From Candidatus Saccharimonadota bacterium (lineage in GTDB: Bacteria > Patescibacteriota > Saccharimonadia > Saccharimonadales > Saccharimonadaceae), in contig JAFRGM010000008.1 of the NCBI GenBank assembly GCA_017433855.1, forward strand, positions 1 to 49,903: 49,903 nucleotides of DNA, read 5' to 3'. Shown here piece by piece: positions 42,901 through 49,814 of this stretch (positions are counted from its first letter, which is position 1; each line of letters opens with the position of its first letter). A program made the position numbers and the translations under genes. The notes below the pieces were generated by a model that was not told the origin of the DNA, did no database searches, and saw nothing but the letters and a program-made list of their open reading frames with translations.

Positions 42901-43387
42901 CGGTGGCAGTATTGTGCCGAACAGTACCAGAATCGTAAAAGCTAACGGTAACATTATGATTAGCAATAGTATAGCTGTGAGAGGTGAGGGCATTGATACG
43001 GCGACGAAGGTACCAAAAGTGGTGATTTATGCTGCAGGGGATATCAAAATTGACTGCAGTGTGGCACAGGTGGATGCGATTTTGATAGCGGGTGGAACAG
43101 TGTATACTTGTGGTAGTTATACTGCGGCGAACGTTACGTCGAGTACTAGTAATGCGGAATTAAGGATGCGTTCGCAGAAGCAGTTGGTAATAAATGGAAT
43201 AGTAATTGCCGACAAGGTGGAGCTAGCTCGCACCTACGGTAATGCGATTGGTAATCAATCTGGTACACCAGCAGAAATAGTCAATTATGATACATCTTCT
43301 CTAATTTGGGCACATTCTATGGCTGAAGCTAGCGAATCTAGTGTTATGACTACGGTCTACCAACATGAATTGGCACCAAGATATTAA
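39968..43387 (+). CDS. giant secreted surface protein (copy B)
   Basis: The 1,139-residue paralogue of copy A has a signal peptide (MNRGRLFSVMVLLMLAVMCL, cleavage near AYA, residue 27), then YTGTGTGQGGFAGCQGPLSTCYGAAWQWYSF. It has the same cysteine cluster (CCSCKCGC, YTCRTRNGG, CQCDHTIYHC), the block RLIVKKPSMQVLGGSVFSNG, SGAALGRSGTNTIYGL and beta-helix-like DLTVTGG / DIKIDC segments. Its end YQHELAPRY is identical to copy A. The shared block order shows duplication. Many cysteines suggest disulfide-stabilised extracellular domains, for which the DsbA-like protein could act. No anchor such as LPXTG is seen. Function unknown. Confidence 0.85.
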   Translation: MNRGRLFSVMVLLMLAVMCLCSSDAYADYTGTGTGQGGFAGCQGPLSTCYGAAWQWYSFRDIQAGLHEKDGIFYNGNNTYTITGTVSSLRSFARGTTINVDGSYGSCSDSDFGLWRYAMYAMRDYKYGAQENYLQVYGNRQVGVVGIDSNPDFVFDSQYYGGAMNYIDGIGKTMDDAWEQYNWAQKTFPGEYNINWNKISGADGPLAWFCAPEKPDGEVNYYTESLVNYDNSSYKSTGINGAQPVKTVYVNKSIEVNNYVAVNFRHNLYANYAAQGVQYDIERSTSIPSYGAYDSDPGFNIYGGYEYSNTNTTDFSVSKNSYYVPSLQATRGYFIQDSYRMIFYAEGTYEFCEKVVVEGAGYDEESRSSKPLTQSCIRIIAYRKNTFNSAVCGKGGELGTYTPSSGTTWVLSKANNSRLRTLYSGWKEKVYAMPGDMVAWTNCYFPGAQFYANYGVTEIKGYGGVVGKHGQEKYCGCTSNTYKTYKDYTTFDWTNKYQVRTSSPWGLNNMSGGGWYANMQDFGMYAVGDTTSRDTRNNYKIRYNDDVGKEFYDTISTDSNPISAGWYAENHPWHWQCCSCKCGCRSYTCRTRNGGTRTCRTPVGCQCDHTIYHCNTYNVGNPTLGTDSKTSTVVVPYNYVNTVSLTLGSGDVYAGETISVTKASVTTETRYNEATENEYATIVRDAKMKLTAYISDTNTGTEQVSNRYGDEICKYFTSKQCAEVDSRTQNLNTGDNEDSLRGDTTNVFAGSYNVFDASAGDYMCFVMSVFPATSGDDLNTAVSGDGMWRISAPQCRLIVKKPSMQVLGGSVFSNGAINTYNTISTKHNLFNISNYYPHNAGATYFGSWVEEAVIANGVVNGLASGAALGRSGTNTIYGLSAPYDFCKNQVPLSFANFSAASTELGQICGQGADSAGKANIHTNTAINRTALLNYFLPSNLTDAGVSSVTLGYDEGVQIASGTGKDIRYVYHDGDLTVTGGSIVPNSTRIVKANGNIMISNSIAVRGEGIDTATKVPKVVIYAAGDIKIDCSVAQVDAILIAGGTVYTCGSYTAANVTSSTSNAELRMRSQKQLVINGIVIADKVELARTYGNAIGNQSGTPAEIVNYDTSSLIWAHSMAEASESSVMTTVYQHELAPRY
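43225..43380 (+). repeat. 156-bp inverted repeat, right arm
   Basis: Reverse complement of 35007-35162 with two mismatches, covering the C-terminal codons of copy B. The 8.1-kb segment between the arms carries both divergent operons. Confidence 0.95.
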
Positions 43388-43395
43388 AACGATGC

Positions 43396-43401
43396 TATAA
43401 T
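43396..43401 (+). promoter_or_regulatory. -10 box, leaderless radA
   Basis: TATAAT ends 6 nt before the radA ATG at 43408, only 9 bp after the copy B stop. Confidence 0.65.
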
Positions 43402-43407
43402 AATGGT

Positions 43408-44757
43408 ATGAAAAGTGGAAGTGTGTTTGTATGTCAGCAGTGCGGACATAGTTACCGGAAATGGGTAGGGCAATGCACAAATTGTAGTGCTTGGAATTCG
43501 TTGGTAGAGCAGGTTGTAGAGCCAGAACTTGGCAAGAAATCCGCAATCGAAAAAGGCAAGGCGTCTGGCAAGAAACTAGATTTTGTAAAACTAAAATCAG
43601 TGGTACCGAGTGACGCAAAGGCGCGACTTAAGACCGAGTTCGATGACCTAAATACTGTGTTAGGTGGTGGAATACTGATGGGGTCAGTGTCGCTTTTGGC
43701 GGGGCAGCCGGGTATAGGTAAATCTACGATTCTAATGCAGATTTGTGCAGAAGTGGCGAAAGAGCACGACGTGCTATACATATCTGGTGAGGAGAGTGCT
43801 GGGCAGGTGAAGCTAAGAGCAGAGCGACTGGGGGCAGATAGCGAGAGGCTGAACTTTGCCGCGAGCACGTCTAGTAATGATATTGCCAAGACAATTGAAT
43901 CTGGAGAATTTGATCTGGTGATAGTTGATTCAATCCAGACGCTTGCGATGGACGAAATAGCTTCGGCGCCGGGTACCGTTTCCCAGGTTACAAACTCCGG
44001 CAATTTGATAATTCGCGCGGCAAAAGCTACTGATACTGCCGTAGTGATTGTAGGGCATGTAACGAAAGAGGGCACCTTGGCGGGGCCAAAAGTGTTGGAG
44101 CATTTGGTGGATGTAGTGTTGAACTTTGAGGGGGATAGATATGGCGGTTTTAAGACGGTGCGGGCGGTTAAGAATAGGTTTGGTTCTACTAATGAAGTAG
44201 CAATTTTTGAAATGACAAGCGATGGGCTAAAAGAAGTGCAAAATCCGTCTGCGGCGCTTTTGGCGGAGCGAACAAATACTGATGGCTCGGTAATTTTGGC
44301 AACGCTCGAAGGTAACAGACCGATTTTGGTGGAAATACAGGCCTTAGCAACAACAACGAACTTTGGGTATCCAAAACGTACGGCGAGTGGTTTTGATATT
44401 AACAGATTAAACTTGTTGATTGCGGTATTAGAAAGAAGGACAAAGTTACGTCTTGGTGACAAAGATATTTTTATAAATGTAGTTGGCGGTATGAAGCTTA
44501 ATGATTCGGCGGCGGACTTGGCAATTTGTATGGCAATAGCTTCGGCGGTGGCGGGTAGAAAGTTAGATGAAAAATATGTGGTCTTTGGTGAGGTGGGGTT
44601 GGGCGGTGAGATTCGTTCGGCATTTAGGGCGGATCAAAGAATTGCCGAGGCAAAGAAGTTAGGGTTTTTGCATGCAATTGGGCCGGCGACGGTACATGAT
44701 AAATTTGTTATTCCAGCAAAAGATTTGCGTGAAACGCTAATTAGGTATGTAAAATGA
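43408..44757 (+). CDS. radA: DNA repair protein RadA/Sms
   Basis: The 449-residue RecA-like ATPase drives branch migration in recombination and transformation. It has an N-terminal C4 zinc finger (CQQCGHSYRKWVGQCTNC), Walker A GQPGIGKST (about 95), the RadA-specific KNRFGSTNEVAIFEM (about 252), and a Lon-like C-terminal domain (DIFINVVGGMKLNDSAADLAICMAIAS). Normal length. Stop and the ruvC start overlap as ATGA, giving a radA-ruvC-ruvA operon. In naturally competent bacteria RadA extends recombination from incoming DNA, which fits the ComEC and pilus genes. Confidence 0.97.
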   Translation: MKSGSVFVCQQCGHSYRKWVGQCTNCSAWNSLVEQVVEPELGKKSAIEKGKASGKKLDFVKLKSVVPSDAKARLKTEFDDLNTVLGGGILMGSVSLLAGQPGIGKSTILMQICAEVAKEHDVLYISGEESAGQVKLRAERLGADSERLNFAASTSSNDIAKTIESGEFDLVIVDSIQTLAMDEIASAPGTVSQVTNSGNLIIRAAKATDTAVVIVGHVTKEGTLAGPKVLEHLVDVVLNFEGDRYGGFKTVRAVKNRFGSTNEVAIFEMTSDGLKEVQNPSAALLAERTNTDGSVILATLEGNRPILVEIQALATTTNFGYPKRTASGFDINRLNLLIAVLERRTKLRLGDKDIFINVVGGMKLNDSAADLAICMAIASAVAGRKLDEKYVVFGEVGLGGEIRSAFRADQRIAEAKKLGFLHAIGPATVHDKFVIPAKDLRETLIRYVK

Positions 44758-45278
44758 GGATACTTGGTATTGACCCGGGGATTGGGATTTGCGGTTTTGG
44801 CTTGATTGAAACTTCGACGAGGGCGCAGGCGAAGGCGTTAGATTTTGGAGCTGTGACTACCACGATTGATGCGCCGATGTCAGTGCGCCTAAAAGAACTT
44901 TACGAATCACTGGTAATTGTATTTGAAGAAACAAAGCCAGAAGTAGTAGCGATAGAAAAATTATTTTTTGCAAAAAATATCACAACTGGTATTGCTGTGG
45001 CAGAAGCAAGGGGAGTGATATTGCTAGTGGCGGAACAAAATGGCGTGCAAATACGTGAGTACACTCCAAACGAGATCAAAAAATCATTAACTGGTTATGG
45101 GGCGGCAACGAAATCGCAGATGCAGGAAATGACGAGGGTGCACCTAGGTTTGAAAGAAAAACCTAAGCCAGACGATGCGGCTGATGCTTTGGCGGCGGCA
45201 ATTACTTGTGGTTTTTTGTATCGTGTGGATGATATAATTGAAGTGGATAAGTTTTCAAATAGCAGGAGAAGAAAATGA
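44754..45278 (+). CDS. ruvC: Holliday junction resolvase RuvC
   Basis: The 174-residue endonuclease cuts Holliday junctions. The acidic catalytic residues are visible: Asp7 in LGIDPG, Glu in VAIEKLFFAKN (about 66-70), and the Asp pair in KPDDAADALAAAI (about 140). TGIAVAEARGVIL and YTPNEIKKSLTGYGAATKSQM are typical. Normal length plus a short basic tail. It overlaps both radA and ruvA by 4 nt. Confidence 0.97.
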   Translation: MRILGIDPGIGICGFGLIETSTRAQAKALDFGAVTTTIDAPMSVRLKELYESLVIVFEETKPEVVAIEKLFFAKNITTGIAVAEARGVILLVAEQNGVQIREYTPNEIKKSLTGYGAATKSQMQEMTRVHLGLKEKPKPDDAADALAAAITCGFLYRVDDIIEVDKFSNSRRRK

Positions 45279-45853
45279 TAGCGCATATTCGTGGAATTGT
45301 GACCGAAAAATATAGCAACCATTTGATCGTGGATGTGCAAGGTGTAGGGTATGAGATGATGGTGCCGACGCCTGATTTTGAGGCGACCCTACTAAATGAA
45401 GAGCGGCAATTCTATACTTATCATGCGATTCGGGAAAACGCAGAAGATTTATATGGGTTTTCTACACTTGCGGCGAAGAAGATTTTTGAGTTGTTAATTA
45501 GTGTGCAGGGGATTGGGCCTAAGGCGGCGATTGCGATTTTGTCGTTGGCGGAAGCCGAAGAAGTGCGTAATGCTATCGCGAATGCGGATACGGCGTTTAT
45601 TTCTAAGGCGTCCGGTGTGGGGAAGAAATCTGCGGAGAGAGTGATTGTGGATTTGTCTGACAAGGTGGGCACGCCAAGCCATTATGGTGCAACTGATGTG
45701 AAATATGCGAAAAATACTAATGAGCCAGACGAGGCGCTGGATGCACTAATTGCGCTAGGATTTCCGCTCAAAGAGGCTTCGCAAGCGCTTGAAAAAGTGG
45801 ATGTGAATTTGCCGGTGGAGGAGCGAGTGCGGCTAGCTCTGAAAAACCGTTGA
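45275..45853 (+). CDS. ruvA: Holliday junction branch migration subunit RuvA
   Basis: The 192-residue junction-binding protein has an N-terminal OB fold (MIAHIRGIVTEKYSNHLIVDVQGVGYEMMVP), tandem HhH motifs (LLISVQGIGPKAAIAILS and FISKASGVGKKSAERVIVDL), and the C-terminal RuvB-binding domain (DEALDALIALGFPLKEASQALEKV). The motor ruvB is not in the window. It overlaps ruvC by 4 nt. Confidence 0.96.
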   Translation: MIAHIRGIVTEKYSNHLIVDVQGVGYEMMVPTPDFEATLLNEERQFYTYHAIRENAEDLYGFSTLAAKKIFELLISVQGIGPKAAIAILSLAEAEEVRNAIANADTAFISKASGVGKKSAERVIVDLSDKVGTPSHYGATDVKYAKNTNEPDEALDALIALGFPLKEASQALEKVDVNLPVEERVRLALKNR

Positions 45854-45872
45854 TTTTTTAAGACTAGTATGA

Positions 45873-45909
45873 TATAATTGGGTGTAATTGTATAATATAA
45901 AGGTATAAT
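45873..45909 (+). promoter_or_regulatory. three consecutive TATAAT boxes before rplS
   Basis: TATAAT occurs at 45873-45878, 45891-45896 and 45904-45909; the last abuts the rplS ATG at 45910. The spacing of the second to the ATG (13 nt) best fits a short-leader start. Multiple start points are possible. Confidence 0.55.
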
Positions 45910-46350
45910 ATGAGTTTTTCTATTCTAAAACAGATCGGTGATGCGCAGAAAAAGAAAGCGGTGGTAGATGTGCGCTCTGGTGATACCGTAAAAGTCACTC
46001 AGAAAATTAAGGAAGGCGGAAAGTTCCGTTTGCAGACTTTTGAAGGTGTGGTAATACGGGTGGACCGTAAAGAATCACATACTGCACGCATTGTAGTGCG
46101 CAAGGTTACTTCTGGCGTAGGTGTAGAGAAGTCCTACTTGATCCATTCACCACTCGTTGAAAAGATTGAGGTGACGAAGCGTTCTAAGGTGCGTCGTAAT
46201 AATTTGACTTACCTTCGTGAGCGTTCTGGTAAGTCGGCAAGACTTGCGGCGAAGGATTTTGATCGCGCAGCTGTGAACAACGTTGAAGTGAAGGAAGTCG
46301 AAGTAGTAGAAGCAGCTGAAGAGCCTGCAGAAGAAAAAGTTGAAGCCTAA
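45910..46350 (+). CDS. rplS: 50S ribosomal protein bL19
   Basis: The 146-residue protein is bL19, at the 30S-50S interface. It has the core SGDTVKVTQKIKEGGKFRLQTFEGVVI, RIVVRKVTSGVGVEKSYLIHSPLVEKIEV and RNNLTYLRERSGKSARL. It exceeds the usual 115 residues by a C-terminal acidic tail of about 30 residues (Glu/Val/Ala-rich, ending EEKVEA), unlike the basic tails of most ribosomal proteins. The stop overlaps the next ATG (TAATG), which couples it to rnhB. Confidence 0.95.
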   Translation: MSFSILKQIGDAQKKKAVVDVRSGDTVKVTQKIKEGGKFRLQTFEGVVIRVDRKESHTARIVVRKVTSGVGVEKSYLIHSPLVEKIEVTKRSKVRRNNLTYLRERSGKSARLAAKDFDRAAVNNVEVKEVEVVEAAEEPAEEKVEA

Positions 46351-47309
46351 TGGCATTACTTGGAATAGACGAAGTTGGACGCGGACCCCTTGCGGGTCCG
46401 CTTGTTGTGGGCGCCGTAGTTTTGCCGGACAAAAGACCTGAATGGGTGAATGACTTAAGAGATTCTAAAAAACTATCCGCAAAGAAACGTGAATTTCTAG
46501 CTGGGATAATTATGACGGAAGTAGTGGCGACTGGACTTGGCTGGGTGACACCAATGGAGATAGATGAGATGGGTATAAGTGCGGCTTTAAGATTGGCGAC
46601 GCGACGTGCAGTACAGGAAGTACAGGGTAAACGTGGTAGTTTTTCTCAAGTAGTAATAGACGGCAAAGTGAACTTTTTGGCTGGAACAAGATTGGAGAAA
46701 TATACTTCTACGGCAATTAAGGCGGATGATTTAATAAAGGAAGTGTCGGCGGCATCGATTATTGCAAAGGTGGCGCGTGATAAATATATGATAGAGATAG
46801 ATGCCGCGTTCCCGCAGTATGGTTTTAAGAAGCATGTAGGCTATGGCACCAAAGTGCACATTGCGGCAATCAATGAATATGGGGTTTGTCCGGAGCATCG
46901 AAAGAGTTTTGAGCCAATTAGGAGTCTAGTGGGCTTTGAGCGCCCGCAGAATGTTGTAAAAAATACAACAAAAATCGGCAACGACGGTGAGAATGTGGTT
47001 TGTGAATACTTAGCGAGACTCGGGCACGAGATTGTAGTGCGTAATTTCAGAACATACTATTATGAAATAGATATTATATCGGTGCGAGGAGGGAAGATTT
47101 ATTTTACAGAAGTAAAGACACGCAAAAATAATGATTTTGGCGGTGGGTTATATGCGGTTGATAAAAGAAAGATGAGACAGATGAGGTTTGCGGCGGAATG
47201 CTACATGAAGTATCGGAAAAGGTGGTCTGCTGAGTATGACCCGCAGTTGGCTGTAGCGGTGGTTGATGGGACTAAAATGCAAGTAGATGATTATATAGAA
47301 ATTTTTTAA
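46350..47309 (+). CDS. rnhB: RNase HII fused to YraN/UPF0102 nuclease-like domain
   Basis: This 319-residue protein is two neighbouring genes joined. Residues about 1-195 are RNase HII, which removes RNA from DNA hybrids and excises ribonucleotides. It shows GIDEVGRGPLAGPLVVGAVVL, LRDSKKLSAKKRE, AASIIAKVARDK and FKKHVGYGTKVH. Residues about 210-319 are a UPF0102/YraN domain (GNDGENVVCEYLARLGHEIVVRNFR, EIDIISVRGGKIYFTEVKTRK), a predicted endonuclease fold with the E-x-D...EVK pattern. In many bacteria rplS, rnhB and yraN are adjacent in this order, so a lost stop codon explains the fusion. Coupled to rplS by a 1-nt overlap. Confidence 0.94.
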   Translation: MALLGIDEVGRGPLAGPLVVGAVVLPDKRPEWVNDLRDSKKLSAKKREFLAGIIMTEVVATGLGWVTPMEIDEMGISAALRLATRRAVQEVQGKRGSFSQVVIDGKVNFLAGTRLEKYTSTAIKADDLIKEVSAASIIAKVARDKYMIEIDAAFPQYGFKKHVGYGTKVHIAAINEYGVCPEHRKSFEPIRSLVGFERPQNVVKNTTKIGNDGENVVCEYLARLGHEIVVRNFRTYYYEIDIISVRGGKIYFTEVKTRKNNDFGGGLYAVDKRKMRQMRFAAECYMKYRKRWSAEYDPQLAVAVVDGTKMQVDDYIEIF

Positions 47310-47331
47310 GATAGTTTTTATGATAATCTTG

Positions 47332-47337
47332 TATAAT
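47332..47337 (+). promoter_or_regulatory. -10 box, leaderless beta-helix protein gene
   Basis: TATAAT ends 7 nt before the ATG at 47345. Confidence 0.6.
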
Positions 47338-47344
47338 ATAAAAT

Positions 47345-48619
47345 ATGGAAAGTGATAAGAATAAAGTTTGGTGGGGAAAAATAGAAAATGATAAGCCGGT
47401 AAGAAAACACGGGCTGATGAAAATTGGATTTTATATTACCATTGGCGTGGTGGCGATTGCTGTAATTGTGGCACTAATTATAATAAACATTAACAAGAAA
47501 GCTGATGACGGCACAGATGTCGAGGTGTCAGTAGAGGTGAACGACGATGAAGAAATTGTTGCACTGGATAATACTGAACTGTCTGCAGGGACGGTGACGA
47601 CTACGATTGGTGGTAAAAGCATAACGTATTCTGGCGCTTATGTGGTGGATGGCATCAATGCGACGATTGGGTCTGGAGTATATGAATCCGCCATGGATGA
47701 CCAAGTAGTATTCTTGGTGATAAATGGAGGATCGCTAAAAATACAGGGCGATGTCAAAATCAATAAAACCGGCAGCAGTAATTTTAGTGGACGCGGAGAT
47801 AACTATAGTTTTTATGGTATAAATTCGGCTATTGCGGTAGTTGGGAGTGGCTCATCGGTGACAATCAATGGTGCAACGATTACGTCTGATGTGTCTGGCG
47901 CAAATGCCGTAGTGGCTACGAATGGTGGGGGAGCTGTTGTAAAAAATACAACAATTACGACCGCGAAAGATAATTCTAGGGGTTTGCACGCTACATATGG
48001 TGGTGCGATTCAAGCAGAGAAGACGACGATTAGTACGCAAGGTGGGTCTTCGGCGACGCTCGCTACTGATAGGGGTGCTGGAGTCGTGAATGCTTCGGAT
48101 ATGACGCTCAGTACGGCTGGGGCAGGTTCACCGTTGATTTATTCTACGGGCGAAATAATGGTAAGCAATTCAACTGGAACGGCAACTGGTGCGCAGATTG
48201 CGGTGGTGGAAGGAAAAAATACCATTGCGTTATACAATTGTGAATTCGCAGCGAATGGTGTAGGTAATCGTAATAGCGTAGACAATGCAGGTGTGATGAT
48301 CTATCAATCGATGAGTGGAGATGCAGCGGTGGGGGCTGGCAAGTTTACGGCCAAAGATTCAAAGTTGAATGTACTTAGCACTTCAAGTGTGTATAATGCG
48401 GTGCCATTTTTCTTCGTTACGAACACTACCGCGACGATTGAGCTGGACAATGTGGAGATTGGATTTAGTGATGCAGAATATTTTATCTCAGTGCTAGGCA
48501 CGAGCGAGTGGGGTAAGTCTGGTAGTAATGGTGGCACGGTAACGATTACCACTAGCGGGCTAACGGCAACTAATACCAAGGTGGAAGTTGACGATATTTC
48601 CGTAGTAAGTGGTTTGTAG
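47345..48619 (+). CDS. membrane-anchored beta-helix surface protein
   Basis: The 424-residue protein has a short charged cytoplasmic start (MESDKNKVWWGKIEND), one membrane helix (MKIGFYITIGVVAIAVIVAL, about 25-50), an acidic linker (VEVNDDEEIV), then about 350 residues of short hydrophobic/Thr-Asn-Gly repeats such as GSSVTINGATITSDVSG, GGAVVKNTTITTAKDNS and GGAIQAEKTTISTQGG. These are typical rungs of a right-handed parallel beta-helix, as in pectate-lyase-like adhesins and polymorphic outer-membrane proteins. There are no obvious catalytic acidic clusters. A role in host-surface contact is plausible but inferred. Confidence 0.8.
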   Translation: MESDKNKVWWGKIENDKPVRKHGLMKIGFYITIGVVAIAVIVALIIININKKADDGTDVEVSVEVNDDEEIVALDNTELSAGTVTTTIGGKSITYSGAYVVDGINATIGSGVYESAMDDQVVFLVINGGSLKIQGDVKINKTGSSNFSGRGDNYSFYGINSAIAVVGSGSSVTINGATITSDVSGANAVVATNGGGAVVKNTTITTAKDNSRGLHATYGGAIQAEKTTISTQGGSSATLATDRGAGVVNASDMTLSTAGAGSPLIYSTGEIMVSNSTGTATGAQIAVVEGKNTIALYNCEFAANGVGNRNSVDNAGVMIYQSMSGDAAVGAGKFTAKDSKLNVLSTSSVYNAVPFFFVTNTTATIELDNVEIGFSDAEYFISVLGTSEWGKSGSNGGTVTITTSGLTATNTKVEVDDISVVSGL

Positions 48620-48627
48620 AATAGAAG

Positions 48628-48662
48628 AGCTCCGCCGCGATGTTTGGCTGGCGGAGCTTTTT
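48628..48662. terminator. intrinsic terminator
   Basis: A 9-bp stem AGCTCCGCC / GGCGGAGCT with a 13-nt loop is followed by TTTTT on the plus strand. It separates the convergent beta-helix gene and ychF. Confidence 0.75.
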
Positions 48663-48681
48663 GTTGGCGTATTTTGAGTTT

Positions 48682-49749
48682 TTAGACGTTAAACTTGAAC
48701 TCTACAACGTCGCCATCTTGCATAATGTAGGTTTTGCCTTCGGTGCGGAGTTTGCCGGCGGCTTTTACGGCTTGTTCGGAGCCGTAGGTTTTTAGGTCGT
48801 CATAGTTGCAGATTTGCGCAGCGATAAAGCCACGCTCAAAATCGGTATGGATGGTGCCGGCGGCTTCTGGTGCGGTGGAACCCTGTTTAATGGTCCAGGC
48901 GCGGCATTCTTTTTTGCCAGCAGTAAGAAAAGATTGGAGGCCGAGAGTATTGTAGGCGGCTTTGATTAGTTCTTCCATGGCATCGTGTTCTACGCCATAG
49001 GATTTTAGGAATTCTTTGCGTTCTTCGCGGGTCATGCCGGACATTTCTTCTTCGAGCTTGGCATTGACAAAAATACAATTATTTCCGACGGGTCCTGCCG
49101 CCGAAGTTTCCCCCACGCTCGACGTGGCTCGCGCGGGGGTCCCCCCATCGGCGTCACCCGTCGGTGTAACAATTTTTCGCAATTCCTCTTGAAGGTGTTT
49201 GTCGGTGAGGCCCGCTTCATCTACATTAAACATGTAAATAACTGGCTTTTCAGTGAGGTAAGGAATAAGCTCGTCGGCGGGGTCTTTTTTGCGCTTGGCT
49301 TCTATTCGGGCGCGGGTTTCTTCGTCGGCAAGCTGGAGTTCAAGATTAATAATGTCAATGTCGTCTTTGGCTTGCTGGATGATATCATTTTCTGGCTTGT
49401 TGTCGGCCCTAACTATGTCGTTATTTTTGAAGGCGCGGACAACGTGGCAGATGGCTTGGCACTCGCGGATGTGAGCTAGAAATTTATTGCCGAGACCTTC
49501 GCCTTTGGAGGCTCCGGCGACTAGGCCGGCAATATCTACAAATTCAACGGTGGCGGGCACGATTTTATCGGTGTCGTACATTTTGGCCAGTGCATCTAGA
49601 CGCTCATCCGGAACCGGTACGATGCCAACATTTGGTTCGATGGTAGCAAAAGGATAGTTGGCGGCAAGTGCGCCAGCGTTTGTGAGTGCATTAAAAAGCG
49701 TAGATTTCCCAACATTTGGGAGTCCGACAATTCCGATCTTTAAATTCAT
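48682..49749 (-). CDS. ychF: YchF/OLA1-type ATPase with in-frame insertion
   Basis: The 355-residue Obg-related P-loop protein starts [22 protein letters not shown], with [33 protein letters not shown], and a C-terminal TGS domain ([17 protein letters not shown] to DVVEFKFNV). YchF proteins bind ribosomes and prefer ATP. About 27 residues near 196-222 ([19 protein letters not shown]...) interrupt the domain between LRKI and CIFVNAKLE; they match a GC-rich palindromic DNA element. The start codon is chosen by homology, as the frame extends upstream without homologous sequence. Confidence 0.95.
   Translation of the reverse strand: MNLKIGIVGLPNVGKSTLFNALTNAGALAANYPFATIEPNVGIVPVPDERLDALAKMYDTDKIVPATVEFVDIAGLVAGASKGEGLGNKFLAHIRECQAICHVVRAFKNNDIVRADNKPENDIIQQAKDDIDIINLELQLADEETRARIEAKRKKDPADELIPYLTEKPVIYMFNVDEAGLTDKHLQEELRKIVTPTGDADGGTPARATSSVGETSAAGPVGNNCIFVNAKLEEEMSGMTREERKEFLKSYGVEHDAMEELIKAAYNTLGLQSFLTAGKKECRAWTIKQGSTAPEAAGTIHTDFERGFIAAQICNYDDLKTYGSEQAVKAAGKLRTEGKTYIMQDGDVVEFKFNV
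49085..49164. repeat. GC-rich palindromic element inside ychF
   Basis: An 80-bp segment is bounded by CCGACGGGT and ACCCGTCGG, with further complementary blocks inside (GCCG/CGGC, CCCCCACGC/GCGCGGGGG and a CCACG-CTCGA-CGTGG hairpin). It is far more GC-rich than the surrounding gene and is read through in frame. It resembles in organisation, not in sequence, the palindromic elements that insert into Rickettsia genes. Confidence 0.8.
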
Positions 49750-49782
49750 AATCAACCTGTGATGTCTGTTATTGTTGGTATT

Positions 49783-49788
49783 ATTATA
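49783..49788 (-). promoter_or_regulatory. -10 box of ychF
   Basis: TATAAT on the minus strand with a leader of about 33 nt; an AGG lies 8-10 nt before the ATG at 49749. Confidence 0.5.
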
Positions 49789-49801
49789 ACATAATTTGAT
49801 G

Positions 49802-49807
49802 TATAAT
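49802..49807 (+). promoter_or_regulatory. -10 box, leaderless gene at window edge
   Basis: TATAAT ends 7 nt before the ATG at 49815. Confidence 0.6.
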
Positions 49808-49814
49808 ATAAGAT

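Noticed and set aside
43452-44462. Long minus-strand open frame within radA.
   Set aside because: It is antisense to a fully conserved radA and shows no family features; it reflects codon bias of the real gene.
44754-44760. Possible recoding of TGA as Gly, as in Absconditabacteria/Gracilibacteria.
   Set aside because: TGA ends radA, ruvC and tsaE at the expected family lengths, so the standard code applies.
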